The position numbers were made by a program, and so were the translations under genes. This document shows positions 26,045-39,692 of a stretch of 64,000 nucleotides of DNA, piece after piece (positions within the stretch are counted from its first letter, which is position 1; every line of letters starts with the position of its first letter). Below the pieces are notes generated by a model. It saw only the letters and a program-made list of their open reading frames with translations. It was not told where the DNA came from and searched no databases. This DNA is from Tyto alba (Eukaryota > Chordata > Aves > Strigiformes > Tytonidae), in contig NW_024881327.1 in the NCBI RefSeq assembly GCF_018691265.1, forward strand, positions 22,003,936 to 22,067,935, written 5' to 3'.

Positions 26045-26781
26045 AGAGGTCACCTAAAGAGATAAAAATCCTTATGCATGGGTACCAGAAGAAATTTCTA
26101 GTTCTGGAAAGGAGATGGCAGCCAGCCTGTATTCTACCAGTAATATGAAATTGTGCTCCCGAGTTAAAACTATATGCAGTATGTGGAGCCCTGAGAGCAA
26201 AACAAAAAAAATCTTAATGCTTGGCCGAATATAATTTCAACATGTTTATCTAAGAAATTGTTTGAAATTCCAAAATTTCAATTCCCTTGATTTTCTAAAA
26301 TTTCTGAAACTTTAGAGTGCAGCTCAACCACAACAATTAATTTTTCTCAGGAATTCTGTATCTCCAGAAAAATTAAACATTTCAGAAATATTCTTGAAAG
26401 AAACAGTTGAAGAGTACTGAGTAGACAGGTGATTAGGTAGTTCACTTGACATAATGGAGAAATTCTCAGCTGAGAGTAGTATTTCTCAGGCCAGATCAAT
26501 AAAGTAAAAAGAAAGGAAAAAGGACATTTCATGTAAGTGTCCAAAGCAAAATGTAACTTTGGGTTAAAGAGACATTTTCAGCTTCCTTTCACATCTTAAG
26601 TTAGAGAAACTTTCCCTAAGGATCAATAAGTAAATGATTGAAGTTCAACAAGTCCAAAAATAAAATGAAAATCAGTTAAATAACAGTTTTATACAGAAAT
26701 TTCCCTTAATTTTTCTTCAAACAGCACTATTACAAATGATCATTCAATGTCATTTGCAGTAAGACAAACTTGTTTTGATTC

Positions 26782-26881
26782 TCAGTCATCAGTAACTAGG
26801 CAGATGAGGAACATGTCAGTGAGTTTCATACACTCTTCCTCATTAGCAGAACTATCTCCGTTTTGATCTTTTAAAAGGATC
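26782..26881 (-). other. Candidate terminal exon with an EF-hand-like loop
   Basis: On the minus strand a good acceptor (TTTAATGTTTTTTCCAG) is followed by 32 codons and a TGA stop at 26782-26784, entered one base into a codon. Residues 5-16 read DQNGDSSANEEE, which fits the canonical 12-residue EF-hand loop: acidic or polar at 1, 3 and 5, Gly at 4, Glu at 12. The loop is followed by a hydrophobic helix-like stretch ending in VTDD. The spacing from loop to stop resembles the last exon of S100-type proteins, where the second EF-hand sits. Position 8 (Ala) and position 10 (Glu) are atypical. No upstream partner exon was found, so a chance match or a fossil exon remains possible. Confidence 0.25.
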
Positions 26882-29800
26882 CTGGAAAAAACATTAAAAC
26901 CATAAATTCTTAGCCAAAAGGAAATGTAACATGCTAAAAAAAAAAATAGTAAAATGCTCAATTAATAAGATTGGAAAAGGAAGTATAGGCTACTGCCACA
27001 TCTGCTGAGGTAAATGCAGAACATGAGAAATTTAGATTTTTTTCACAGAAGAGACCTTTTCCTGGCATACTTTGAAACATGAAGTAATAATACGTATTTC
27101 TATTTTAAATCTAGTCCATGAAATAAGGAGGAAACATAAGGGAAATACAGGGCAAATGTAATGCAAAGCTTGAAATACAGAGGATGGGAAAGAGTAGAAT
27201 TTTCTACTAAGCAGTATTTGTAGGATCTTGATATGCCTGAAACTTAGATCAATCTCTGCCTTTAACTAAGTCATGGATTTTTCTGCCGAATAGGTCTACC
27301 AAGAAAGAAAGGTTAACTGGAATAAATTCCTCCTTTATCTTAATCTTTGGTCTTTCAGTGGTGTCACAACAAATTCCATTGAATAATCTTACCAGTAGAA
27401 GAGGCTCTTTTGTGAGGTCCAAAATTTTTTTTTCCTCTTTGAGACAGGGTGTGCCAACACAAGCCACAGTGACCTGTCAGAGACAAGCAAGACAAATTAG
27501 TGACATGGAGTGTGCAGGAGCTGCTCCTGAGATCCTCAGCTACTATGGGTACTGCTACATCACACTGCTGTCTGCTGTGGATCACTTCCCTTAAAGAAGC
27601 AGCAGCAAGGTAAATCAATACCTCTTAGCAGTAGCATTTGAAAATGTAGATTATAACAGGAAAAAGTAACAGGTGTAAATTAGCTCATACAGTGGACACA
27701 GTAGAAAGCTGACATCTGGACTAGTTTCTGCTTTCTGATGAAGGCAATTTTAGTTGCTTGTTAGGACCAAATTCAAGAGAAAATTAAGAGAATGAATTCA
27801 AACTGTACATGAATGTTACACAGAGGAATACTTGAGTGAAAGCTTTTTTTTTTTTTCTTTCAATTAATTTCCTTTTTAGATAGCTATGTGATGTCTGGGT
27901 CTGAAATTATTAGTTGAAATAGGATCTGAAAGCAGAGTCCTTGCATCTAGTAATAACTCCGACTTCCAGCGCCTTTGGCAAATGTAAAAAACATATATAT
28001 ATATATATGCAGCATGAATTAAATCTGGGCTGTTCCCTTTATAACTGTAAATTAAACAGTTCTGACAAAGTGCAGATACCAAAACTACTGACAAAGCAAA
28101 ACCTGGGCAGATATCACATGCTAACCAGCTCTGACAAGATGAATACAAAGATGCTTATCATAATTTATATAGAAACCTACAAATAAACAACTACAAAAAG
28201 AGTAGGAATTTAAAGTGTTAAGATAAAGTCCAAACTTATTTATAAAATGTTAGAATAGGTGTTCTGCACACTCTAAGATCTTGGGGTTTTTTTAACAATT
28301 TTCCTGATTTATTGCTGTCCAAAGATTCAGCTGAAGAAAAAGGAAGCTATCCTCCCAAATACAAAATCAGAGGACAAAGGTTGATAGACTAAATCTATGA
28401 TGGTAACAAAACAAATTAGCTTACTTCAGATATAAACTGATTAAAATTATATAAAAACAAAGCTTAAGAAGCATATACTAGTTTAAATATTAATCCTGCT
28501 CCCTGAGGAGGGGGAGAGAAAGAAAAATCCCTAAACCTATGCTCACTTTTAAAGTGAAAGAGAACAACTTTTCTTCTTTCCTTTCCCATTAAAATCATTG
28601 ATATCACATTTCCTATATTATTGGTTACGTCTTTATAACAGTGTCATAGTACAATAATTCTATTCTATGGAAAACCAGTGTTGTATTATGATTTAAACAA
28701 TTCATAAGTGTTAAAGGAAGAAGGACATTAGAGAGGGGTAAACAATTAATAGTTTTATGATAGAATTTATCTGTGACCTTAGCACTGTTTATAAACAGCA
28801 TGAGAGAAGCTTCAAATACAAATGATATCAAAGGCATTGAGAATAGGCTCAGGTATGGGAATGCAGAGTGATGAACAGTAAAGAGATGGACAGAGGAAAC
28901 TATTTGGAGTTCACAACAGGTCATATTGTTACTGCAAGGAACAAGGACTTAGTTACCTATTCCTGTATGATAATTGCTGGCATCTTATCTATCTGCTTCT
29001 GTATGGGTCCTTCATTTACAGAGCAGTTCAGTGCATAGAGATGGATTGCTGCTCAGACAGGGTTTTGCAGCATCTTTCCCAGCAGGAGATGTATTTGACC
29101 TATCCAACTTTTTACATGGAGTCAAAAGATTGAGACTTTCCATAGGTGTAGTGGATCTCACCTATAGTTGCAATTTGCATCAGTATTTCCATTCATGCTG
29201 TGTTTTAATCTTTGGACAAACAGTTCTCTGATGTAGGGAAAGTAAACTATTTTCAGTTCTCCTCTGGAGTTATATACGGTACTAAATTTCCTCCTTGACT
29301 TTAATGGAGGCCAGTATATTCCTGTATTTTGTGAAATGTCTTCCCATCAGTGTGTTTCTCAGACATTGTTTTCCCCAAAGGCACCATGATTAATTATTTT
29401 ATGCATTAATTATACTGCAGGCATGTAAAGGAAGACAGAAACACTACCTTTTATCACTTGCATTCCAAGATGAATAAAAGACAACAAAAGTCTAACCCAA
29501 AATACATTTGGGTTTAGAATATATATTATACAATATTATGAAGAATTTTATTGTGAAGGGGTATTAATCAGAATTAAAGAAGCAAATATGAGCAATTGGA
29601 AAAGATTACTTAATTAGAAGCAAGGCATGAGAAAAAAAGACAAAATTCCTAGACCATTTATGTCATGATCTATAAATTTTACTCCAAGTGGGGAAATACA
29701 TATATTAATCTCCTGGCTGTTCAGAAAGATAGCATGGCATTCTTGATTCAATTTAAAACAAAACAAACAAAAAAAAAGAGCTGTTGAGACCCTAAGAAGC

Positions 29801-30381
29801 GAAAGTTGGTAACCCCTAAATACAGGACTGGAGGTTCAAGGAATGCCCAGTCCTAGCTTGTCTATGGGACTTAAAAATACCTCATAATTGGCCAACAACA
29901 TAATTTGGCTTGAAGTCTGAATAAGAAGTAAAAAACCAAATAATTTCCCTAACCTTATGGTTCCTGGAATTAGGTGACATGCAAGGGTGCACTGCTATGA
30001 CATGAAGAAACATACTGTCTCGTTTAGATCATTAACTTAAAGAAAAGGAAGAAGCAAAAACAGCTAAAGATTGACAGGGGAAGGAGTCTAAGACTGCAGC
30101 TGGGGTATTGTAAGGGTAGACTGGGAAGGAACAGTTGTGGCTACATACTAAATGAAAAAGCTGTGAGCCTTTTCTGCTCACACCTGCCACTGGCTGTTGT
30201 CAGGACTGTTGTGTTAATGCCTGGAGATTTCTATTTTTTGTTGTCAGAAGAGTGTAAATCAGTGCTGTATTAAGCAGACTGCATGGTTCCAGCTGCAGAG
30301 ACAGTAGGATGTTAGGAATCCTTGCCACAGTCATGCTGCCTTTGGCTAAATCTGTGTATTACTCATAATAGAATGATACCT

Positions 30382-30396
30382 TTGTGTGTGTGTGTA
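30382..30396. repeat. (TG)n short microsatellite
   Basis: About seven TG units in alternating purine-pyrimidine order. Confidence 0.8.
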
Positions 30397-33300
30397 TAGA
30401 TTGTTTCACAGTGGTAAGTAAAGCATCTTCTAGGACCTGAAACACTTTGTGAAAATTTTATAGTAAAGTATGTATTCCTTTGCTGTCCAGTTGAAGAGCA
30501 GCGTAGAGAAGATGGTTCTGCAGCATTCTCATAGGAGGCTGTGGTTGTTGAAGAAAAATCTATTACCTGTTATAGACATAACAATTTCACCTGCCCCCGC
30601 ACTTCTATGTGCTGGTAGAAAACTAGAATGCTTACAATAACAGCTCTGAAGAGAGCTGTGAAACATCTAATAAGAGAATTGTTTAAATAACATGAAGTAT
30701 GATTGTCCCCTTCAAAATCCGGAAAGGCTGGAAACATCATGGAAAGCAAGCCACATCTCATGAGACACCCAGTCAGGTGCTGCATCCTAATCAAAGCTCA
30801 AAGAACAATACTTATGAGGTTTGACTGTCACTAATGCTAACTATTCTTAACTACTGTGTTATTAAAATTTCTTTTAAGTATCCTTTGATTTCTAATAACA
30901 TTAGAATAGCAAGTATCTAATAAGTTGGCATCTCTATCTATCAAAGATTTCAAAGGGTTATTACATAACAGACTGTTGATTCATCCAACAGTGAAGTAAA
31001 AATGCAATGCATAAATCCAGACTTCAGATGAATCTGACTACTTAGTTCTTTATCGAAAGCTACATTATGAAGCAGAAGTAGGTATTTAATTATGACACTT
31101 TCACTACTATTAGGGTTAGAGATTCAAATACAAATATCAACTACAGATACATCTTCCAACACTTTTATTACCTGAGCTTATTTTATCTCCTGTAATAAAA
31201 TGCTATTAATGCCTTTCCCACAGCTGTACATATTATTAGGTAGCAATATGAAATATTCACATGAGGCATACTTTGAAGTGTTTACGTTACTTAGCAACTT
31301 CATGTCACTGGAAGAGGAATGTAAAAGTGGAAGATCATGTAACATTTCTATTCACTTTGCTATGTTTCTCTTTACACTAGGATTTCTTAGCATACATTGC
31401 AAATGGACAGCTATAAACTGCATTTTATTGAGGCCTCTTCACATAGCGAAATGCTACTAGCAGCATGTGTTGTGATCTTGCAAATTTATATCTTAGCATG
31501 TCTATCTGTAGTATTGAAGCCTTACTGTTTTCTATAAGATTTAGATTCTTTATTCCTCATGTATCTTCCATCCCAAACATACATTTCCTGAATCCACATA
31601 GCATAAGTTTTCTCTACTCAGAAATATTTCTGAATTCATTAGCCTTCCTAATTTACCTTGGCATACACAAGTAAGACAGCCTTCCAAAGGTGCAATACAT
31701 GGCATGAATCATTTATCTGCAATGTAAATGAGCTGAGAATATAGGTCATCAAACAATATACAGCAAATATTCATTACTTCATGCTGAGTTCTTAATATCC
31801 AGTATATTATGTGGTTAAATTTGTTATCATTTTATTATTGTTTCATATGTATGTATGTATCTTTGTAATGGACTTTTTGTGACAGCAAGAGGGTTGTATA
31901 ATGTTTTCTGATGTTATCTATGTACATCTGTATTGCATGGTATGTATATAGTAGATATAACTTTACCATAATGAATAATAGCTTAGAACAGAGATTCTGT
32001 ACATAATATGCATGAACATTAACTATCTTATATATATATAATATACTTGGATCCTCAACTGGCCTCTATTTCACAGAATAAATAGATAATACCTGCTAGA
32101 AATCAGAAAAAGTGAACTCCGCTGTCTGAGATTGTTCATATCCAACTTACTGTCTTGTCTTCCCTCAGATACCTGAGCAGATCTTAGAGAAAGTATCTTG
32201 TCACTGCATCTGCCTTCTGAGCTTTCCAAAGTTAATACAAGAAATTATATCCTGGTCTTCCTTCAGCACTTGTGTTCTCTTGTTTACACATCTATAATGC
32301 GCAAATATAATTTCAAATTATATAGATGTGTTCAAGCTAGCCTGGACAGGACATTTCAGCCAAGAACCTGTGAAGCAACACATACTGAATTCTGTGGAGC
32401 CATAACCACATTGTTATCAGGAATTACATCGATTGAGGTGTATCTTTACAGGCTACACTCTGTATTGTAGGCATACACTGTGTTAAACATGCACATTCCT
32501 TTAGCATTTCCTTTCATCTTTACTGGGAAATAAGATCTGCAAGTAACTAGAGCAGTTTACATACCTAAATCTGTGATAACTTTGTTCCCCTGTATAAAGG
32601 TATATTGGGAGGGATAGAAGAAGTCAGGTTTTTTAAGACAGAAAACCCTTAGAAGTATTCTGATCTCAGAGATTAATATTCATTTCCACCTTATGCAGGT
32701 TTTGGCCAAATATTTGGACATGTTCCCAATGGGAGAAATAATATTCCAGTTTGTTCCTTGTAAAGCTGTAGAGCTGTTTCCAAAATAACTTGTAATGTAT
32801 TTTTCTAGGCAATATTAAATAACTGGAGAAGTGGGGAGACACCTTCCTTTTTCTGAGGCAGTATTGTTTTCATCAGGTGAAATTTACAAAAGATTGAATC
32901 TCAGCACCTAATCTTCAGCCACTTTTCTCTAATATGATTTTAATGTCTCACATTCACCAGTGTTTGCTCTAAGACCTTAGAGATGAATAAGGGGAGAGGA
33001 AGCCTAAGGGCGTCCTTCAACATCAGTTGGCTTACAGATGCCACTCACTATTTCATCAAAAAACTAATTCCTGTAGCTCCACTGAATTCACTTGGGCCAA
33101 TAAAATATGTTTTTAAGGCAAGTCAGAATATCTTAGTACAGGAGCAGTATTAGTACATTTTCATCTCATGTAGTTCAGCTATGAACTAGCAAGTTTGTAC
33201 TGAGAGTCAAAATTCAAAGTGCTTTCACTGAACTAAATGCTGCAAAAAACCTATACTGTTGTTTTGAAATTAATGATTCTGGGATTACACCTCATAGAAT

Positions 33301-34379
33301 GTCTTGATTTCTTTGGAGGAAAAAATACATGTCAGTAATGGCTTCCTTCAGTTTTACTAATGAATTGGAGAAAATTTCTTTTCATTCATAAAAAATATTT
33401 TATCATTCATTTTGGTGGATCCTGTTTTTCTCTGTAAGCCTGTTGATTTTTCAAGTAAAATGTGTTCATTTAGTGTTATATCTGAAATAAGATAGATTTT
33501 GCAAATTGAAATTTCAGTTTTAATGTTTCTTTTATGGAAAAAAAACAAACAGAAAGCAACAAAGAAAGAAACCCAAAAGTTCTTTGTGAAGGTCTACTAC
33601 CAAATGAAGAAAAAGCAACTCATTCTCATTTCTTCATTGAGTTTATTTAGCTTTGTAAAAGATTGATCAGATGTGTTCTTCTCTTAATTTGAGCCTAGTA
33701 CTCCTTTTAAACATTAAAGCAACAAATTTAACTCTCCCTTGATGATGAATTGCCAATTTTTTTAAAGATGTACTTTCTCCTTCCTTTCTCGTGTTCAATA
33801 TGTGAAATTCTGTATATTCCTCATATGCTGTTAATATCACACTTTTCAGAGATTTTTCAATTTCCCAACAAAATCTTTTTACGTATATTTTATGTTTTGT
33901 TACTTATTTTAATGAAGAGCATGTTAATTTGCTTTAAGTTAAAACTTATTTGGGCTTTGATGCACTGTGTCAGTCTGATTCCAGTAAATATCTTTCCTCT
34001 TCATGTAACAGTACATAAAAAAAGATAATGTATAAAATCTTCCCATGCTAGTCAATGACTGGCTGTGTAATTGTATCTTAACATTTGAAATACTGAAAAA
34101 TAAATGTGAATTTCCATTAATCCACATGCAAAATTACTTAAAACAGGAGAAAAATATATATTTTAAGATGCAGCATGAATTTTTCTAAGTTATGCAGCTC
34201 CTGCTGTTATAAAGTCAGGATGCATTTTTAATGCCTGAAATTAAACAACGGTTCACTGTATGCTTCCATTTGAAGGTTTACCAGAAAGAGAGCATGCATG
34301 GGTTTTGTTCTTTTCATCTCAGATACAGACCTAAATCAGGTTTTGTTTTAACCAACTAACTAAGAGAAAGTGTGACCTG

Positions 34380-34454
34380 GTTGTCATGGTTACCTGTCTG
34401 TGTAAGACCTAGCACCGGCTGAACCATTAAGAGTAATTCTACTAACATGCAAAT
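34380..34454. promoter_or_regulatory. Possible regulatory cluster: X-box-like motif plus octamer
   Basis: GTTGTCATGGTTACC (34380-34394) is close to the palindromic RFX X-box consensus GTTGCCATGGTAACC, with two mismatches. A perfect POU octamer ATGCAAAT lies at 34447-34454. The surrounding 100-150 bp read like unique, non-repeat sequence. Both motifs are short and can occur by chance in 64 kb, so this is only a pointer to a possible enhancer. Confidence 0.2.
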
Positions 34455-37400
34455 GGACTTCACTACCCCTTATGTTACTTTAGCAACAATGAAGAACATA
34501 AAGGTGAATGGAGTCTTACATTACACCTAATTACTGCCCTTTTCATACTGTTTATATATTGTTGATTACAATAATAATGGAGTGGTACATAAATCTTTAT
34601 GATCATCTTCACTATGCTGATATTGATCTCCCAGAAAATTTGAAAAGCTTTAAAGTGTACTAAATACTATAAGAGTATGAACTTAGATTAAGCAGTGTGC
34701 ATGATATGTAGTGTGTAGCAGTTTTGTTCTCCAGCAAACTATTGCTTCTTCTTCTACAGCAAGAAACAGTGCCTTAAAATACACTAATATAAAAGAAAAA
34801 ATAATATAGAACATCACCAATTAATTTAATTGACTTTCTTGTATTGACATTAAAATATTCACTTTCTATAATACATATCTTCAAAAGGGCAAAATTTGAC
34901 TTGCAGTAATTAAGAAAACTTAAAAGTGCTTCTCATCTGTATTTTTTATTCCATTACTAGCAGAAAATCTAGCAGTAGCAGAAATATCAAAACAAATTAT
35001 TCTAGAGGTAAGTAGTTTATGTAATAGTGAATCATTAACTGTATTTCTTTTCAAAGCTTCTTATAGTCTTGAATCCTTCTGTGGAGTACAGTATGAAAAA
35101 TGTTCACAGCATTCAATTTTTTCATTAGAATTTGTTAGGTAGAATTAACATCACCCAAAATATAGGCATGTATCATTGAAAAAAAAAATAGTGTCATGTC
35201 ATTCAAGCTCCAACCCTTCCCCTATATGAAGGAGAACACCATTAACTGTATGTTCTACTGAAAAAAAGCAACATCCTCGAATAAATTTTATAAGCTGCTA
35301 GTCATCAGGGTAATAACTATGAGTTCGTAAAGGTTGAGATTACTTAATGAAACTATAGAGGAAAAATAGCTTCCATAAGATCAAGAAGGAAGGAAGGAAA
35401 AGGTTAACTGGGACTTTTTCTTCATCCCCACTCCTAACTGAGAAGCAACCTAACATCAAAACAAATAAGATAGCAGGAGTCAGAGTTCCCTCTATCCAGC
35501 TTTGAAGCTGAAGCACCTTTTTTTTTTTTTTTTTCCCTTTGTCTTGTATTGGAGCTACTGCTGAAACTGTGGGTTTCAGCTAGGGGTCACACTGATGCTC
35601 ATACCAAGCCTATGCACAAGCAGTTTGCCCAAAGGCTTACATTTGCTCTGAACCAGGTATGAGTTTATTTATCAAATTGGCCATGACACAATGTGAAGTT
35701 TTCAATAGCTTTAAGCTACTATGCTGAATTTGTTCCAGATGGAATGGAACTGTTTTATCCAGAGTGAAGCTTGATTAGTCAAAATATAGATATTTCATTG
35801 AGAGACAAATTTCAAATGGTAAAATATGCCTAGTACTCTAGATTGTGTGACCAAAGGATTTGTTAATTTTTATCCCATAAACTGTGGGAATTATTGTGCT
35901 GTTGAATAGTGTCCTACAAACTGGTGTTTTCCAACCCCAATCCCAGCTCTGACTCAAAAAATTATTTTCAAAAAATTAATCACAGATCATAACTTTATCT
36001 CAGAAATCCTTAACTAAATCCATCCTTAAAGTATGGTTAACCCCTGTCTGGTTGTCAGATCACCTCTCTGCAAAACTGGTGTTGTCTGTTCAGCAGTTCC
36101 AGGCACAGCCTACTACTCTGCTGGACAGCACTGATGGTGGTTTTGGTTTTGCCTACCAACAGGAGTGTAGAAGACACATTATCATCCTAGCAGCTTTCAG
36201 AGGATAGTGACTACATACAGTAGTCTAAATATAGACTTAACATACCAAATAGCTTGTGAGGGTCTTATGGACGGCTTTCTGCTCTAGAACAATTGTCTAT
36301 AAAGCCAAGGCACATAACTGAAGTAAGCAGGAAGTATACATATTTGAAAAACAAACCAGAGGAATATTTTTTATCAATATCTGGGAAATCTATGTATTTG
36401 AAATTCCAGAAGATATTTAAAATACTTAAATGGAACTTGCTACAAATAGTTCTATTAATATGGTTTGTTCACTCTGAGAAAGAAGACATTGGTCCCTCAT
36501 AACCAGTCAGAGGTAAAAAAGCTTACATTTTCAGTGTGATCTAAATCTGAACATTGAACAGATGTCCCCCCTGCTTAACAGGTCCGTATCCCTGTTTGAA
36601 AAGGGGTCATTAAGCCTGATCACCAGACTGTACTGTAGATCTGGATAGCATCCTCTGTGCACTTATGAGTCACACCTGTGAACATGGTGGGGAGAAAATT
36701 ATTTAAACTTGTTAATTCACAAGGGTTAGAAATCTGAGTTCATAAGAAAACAGGATCCATTTTACAAAGTGACAGCGTGACACCTCCTCCCAAGGACATT
36801 AGCACTAAAGCACACTCATTAGTTCAGAACAAACAGCAGATGGCTCTTGGAGTGTGGGATGCTTATTTGGAAACAAATTGTGAGCAGGGACACAGAAAAT
36901 CAACAGTATTTATCCAAATAAAAAGGTACAGGGCCAAAGAAACAGCTGGCGTAAACTGGCATATCTTCACAGAAGTCAATTCAGGAAGACACTCCCATTT
37001 CTATTAGTGGAGTCCTGGACACCAGAGCTTTCCAGGATTAGGAAAGGTTGAAATTAGAAGGGGGCTCAGGAGGAAGGGAGTATAGCCATAAATTGAACAA
37101 AAAAGCCCTAAACAAGCAAGTTGCAAGCTATGCTCCGGAATACGTTCCAATCAAATTAATTTTGGATTAAGCAAAAAGTGTTTTGTTTTCACTGGAAAAC
37201 TTTAAAACAGTTAAGTCTGATTTTGTCCCTTTAAAATGCAGGGGTTTTTATGTGAGTGATACATGAAAAGATATTTCTGACAATGCATTTTGAAATCAAA
37301 ATTCCAAAATTTTCATTTCAAAACATCACAATTAGGAAACAGGGCTTTATATACAAGTATAATTTCAGCAAACTTAATCTACTTTTGTAATGTTGAGATT

Positions 37401-39153
37401 GAGCAGTTGAAAAAAATCCAAAAAACTTTAAAAATAACTATAAAATATCATTTCCTCTTCCATTTATAAGGAATATATAGTGTTTTTCTTCTGACTCATA
37501 AAATCTGATAAGGCATCAGCTGCTATATAAAAGCAAAATATGAAATAAGAGTGGTGAAAGGACATATTTTTGATGTTTAGATAGTGTCAAAATAAATTTT
37601 ATATTTATGTACTCTGACAAGAACTTGAAACAAACCAAAATTTTGATGAGATCATCTTTAATTACTGTTCATTTTCTTGAGAGGGAATTGGTGGTTTTTT
37701 GAATAGTTGAAGATATTAAATGTCCTGTGAAATTTCATGTTTCCCCTCCCACTTCTACAATGCTTCAGTGTACCTTTCCAACATTACAATCATGGCAGGC
37801 TCTTTGCAAAGTAAACAATGTGGCCCTATGAAGATGAGGTGATGGTATACACAGAGGACAATTTCTGAGCTTTAAGTAAGAAATAATGGTCTGATACTTT
37901 GGTCCTTCAACAGTGCAGAAATAGGTAATAAATCAATAGGACCATACAGCTTTTATCCAAGGAACTGATTGATAGATCTGGGGTAGGATGTCACAATGGT
38001 TTAATGCCTTCTGCAACCTGTTAGAGACTTTAAATCTCAATGCCTATTTGGTTCCTTACTATTTTTCCAATAGTTACAACTTGATAAACTAAGAAGCTTT
38101 TTCCTTCTAAATTTTTATTATAATAACTTAAGTTTCACATCTTGATAAGTATAATTTTCTGCTAAGAATTTGGTTTCTTATTATATATATTTTCTTAAAA
38201 AAAGTTCTAAGGTCTGGGATCTTTTTACAATCCATATAACTAATAGATTAGGAGCTGAACATTATTCACTGAAGTGTTCCATGTTTTCTGTAGTACAATA
38301 TTTACATAAAATTGATTAAGCCAAACAAAATGTTTTGGACCACTAAAATTACATTGCAATGTCTCCAGACGTTTCCAAATATGGAAATGGAAGTCATACA
38401 ACATGCACTTATGACATCTGTCATTCATTTTTATTATGCTGAATTCCTCAAAGATGTATTTCAGTAAGTAGAATATGGATTGGCATTTAGATTGCTTATA
38501 GAGTGTTTGTTGCGGTATTTATAATATATTAACAATTTTTAATAATGTATTCTGTATGCCTCATCAGTGATGTTTACTACTGAAGATTCATAATTTGCTT
38601 CAGCATTATCAAAAATATCTGAAGAAATAACCTTCTGAGAAACCCTCCTGCATTATTTACAAGTAATTTCAACAAAATGAGGGACTTTACATAATCTTGT
38701 TGGTATTTTCTGATGTTAGAAGTAGAAAAGCTAAATTTGATTAGACTAGTTTTGGATCTGATGACCAGAAGAAGGAGATGTTTCTTTTGCTAAAAATATC
38801 AGTCTATTTGACCAGATGTTGTACAGCAAATTTCAAGTGGAATAAGCTACCCACATTGGAGGTCACTTTTAATATCTCAAAAAAGCATTCTAGACTACTC
38901 ACAAATCCTTCAATTCCCTCAATTTTCTCAGTTATTTAGAATAATGCAAATCTATTTACTTTTACCTCTCTTTATAAAGAGAATCAGAATGTTCACATGA
39001 CCTAGTCATGCTTAGAAAGGAATCTTATATGTGGCTTATCAGTATTATCTAGGTCAGATCTAATAATCTATCACTGCCTCAAAGCAAAGCAATATTTTGA
39101 GCTGAAACAAAAATATACCAATGTTAAAGATTTAGCAGCACATCCATTCAAAT

Positions 39154-39692
39154 GTGGACAACCTATTAGCTCTTCTGCACATTCAATATGAACACTATGA
39201 AATACCTTCCAACTGCCAGACTCCCTTCCCTTGTACTAAATTTCACTTTGGTTTAACTCTAAAAGAAAAGCTAAAATCAAAGACTAGATTATTTTCATCT
39301 GTTTTTAAGCTGCAACACAGAGAGAAAAAGGCCAGTTCTAGGAAGAAATGACTAGTCCTCTGAAAAAAAGTACCAGTACTTATTCACTGTATTTATTAAT
39401 GACATGGAAAATGTTGAGCAATGAGGTGACAAAAACTTCAAATTCTATTAAATCATTTCAGTTTTCAGTTCCAGGAAGCACTTCAGAATCATTTAACCAA
39501 GCTAGGTATTTAGGCAATGTGGTGACAGGTGTGAACACAGGAGAGAGGATAGAAGGGGACATTGAGACTAGCTCTTCAAACTACATGAGAATAGCTAACA
39601 GTAGAGAGAGACTAGCCTGTCTTAGCTCTAGTAATACCCCCTGTGCTAGCTCTACCACTTCCCTACCACAGTGGGAGGAATCTATGTTTTAA
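39154..39692 (+). other. Two end-to-end open frames of unknown nature
   Basis: A 65-codon frame (39154-39351) stops at TGA overlapping the ATG of a 114-codon frame (39348-39692). The second is the longest frame in the 26-41 kb interval. Its product is rich in Ser, Thr and Asn (S-S-S-N-T near the C-terminus) and resembles no family I know. In another reading frame, TTTATTAATGACATGGAAAA (about 39391-39410) resembles the F-I-N-D-M-E segment of CR1 reverse transcriptase, so a very old CR1 remnant is one explanation. No splice sites, signal peptide or membrane segment support a gene. Confidence 0.2.

Noticed and set aside
27249..27618. A cluster of 72- to 84-codon frames on both strands as a possible exon
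   Set aside because: No splice-site pair, no recognisable domain, and frames in conflicting directions. I could not support a gene.
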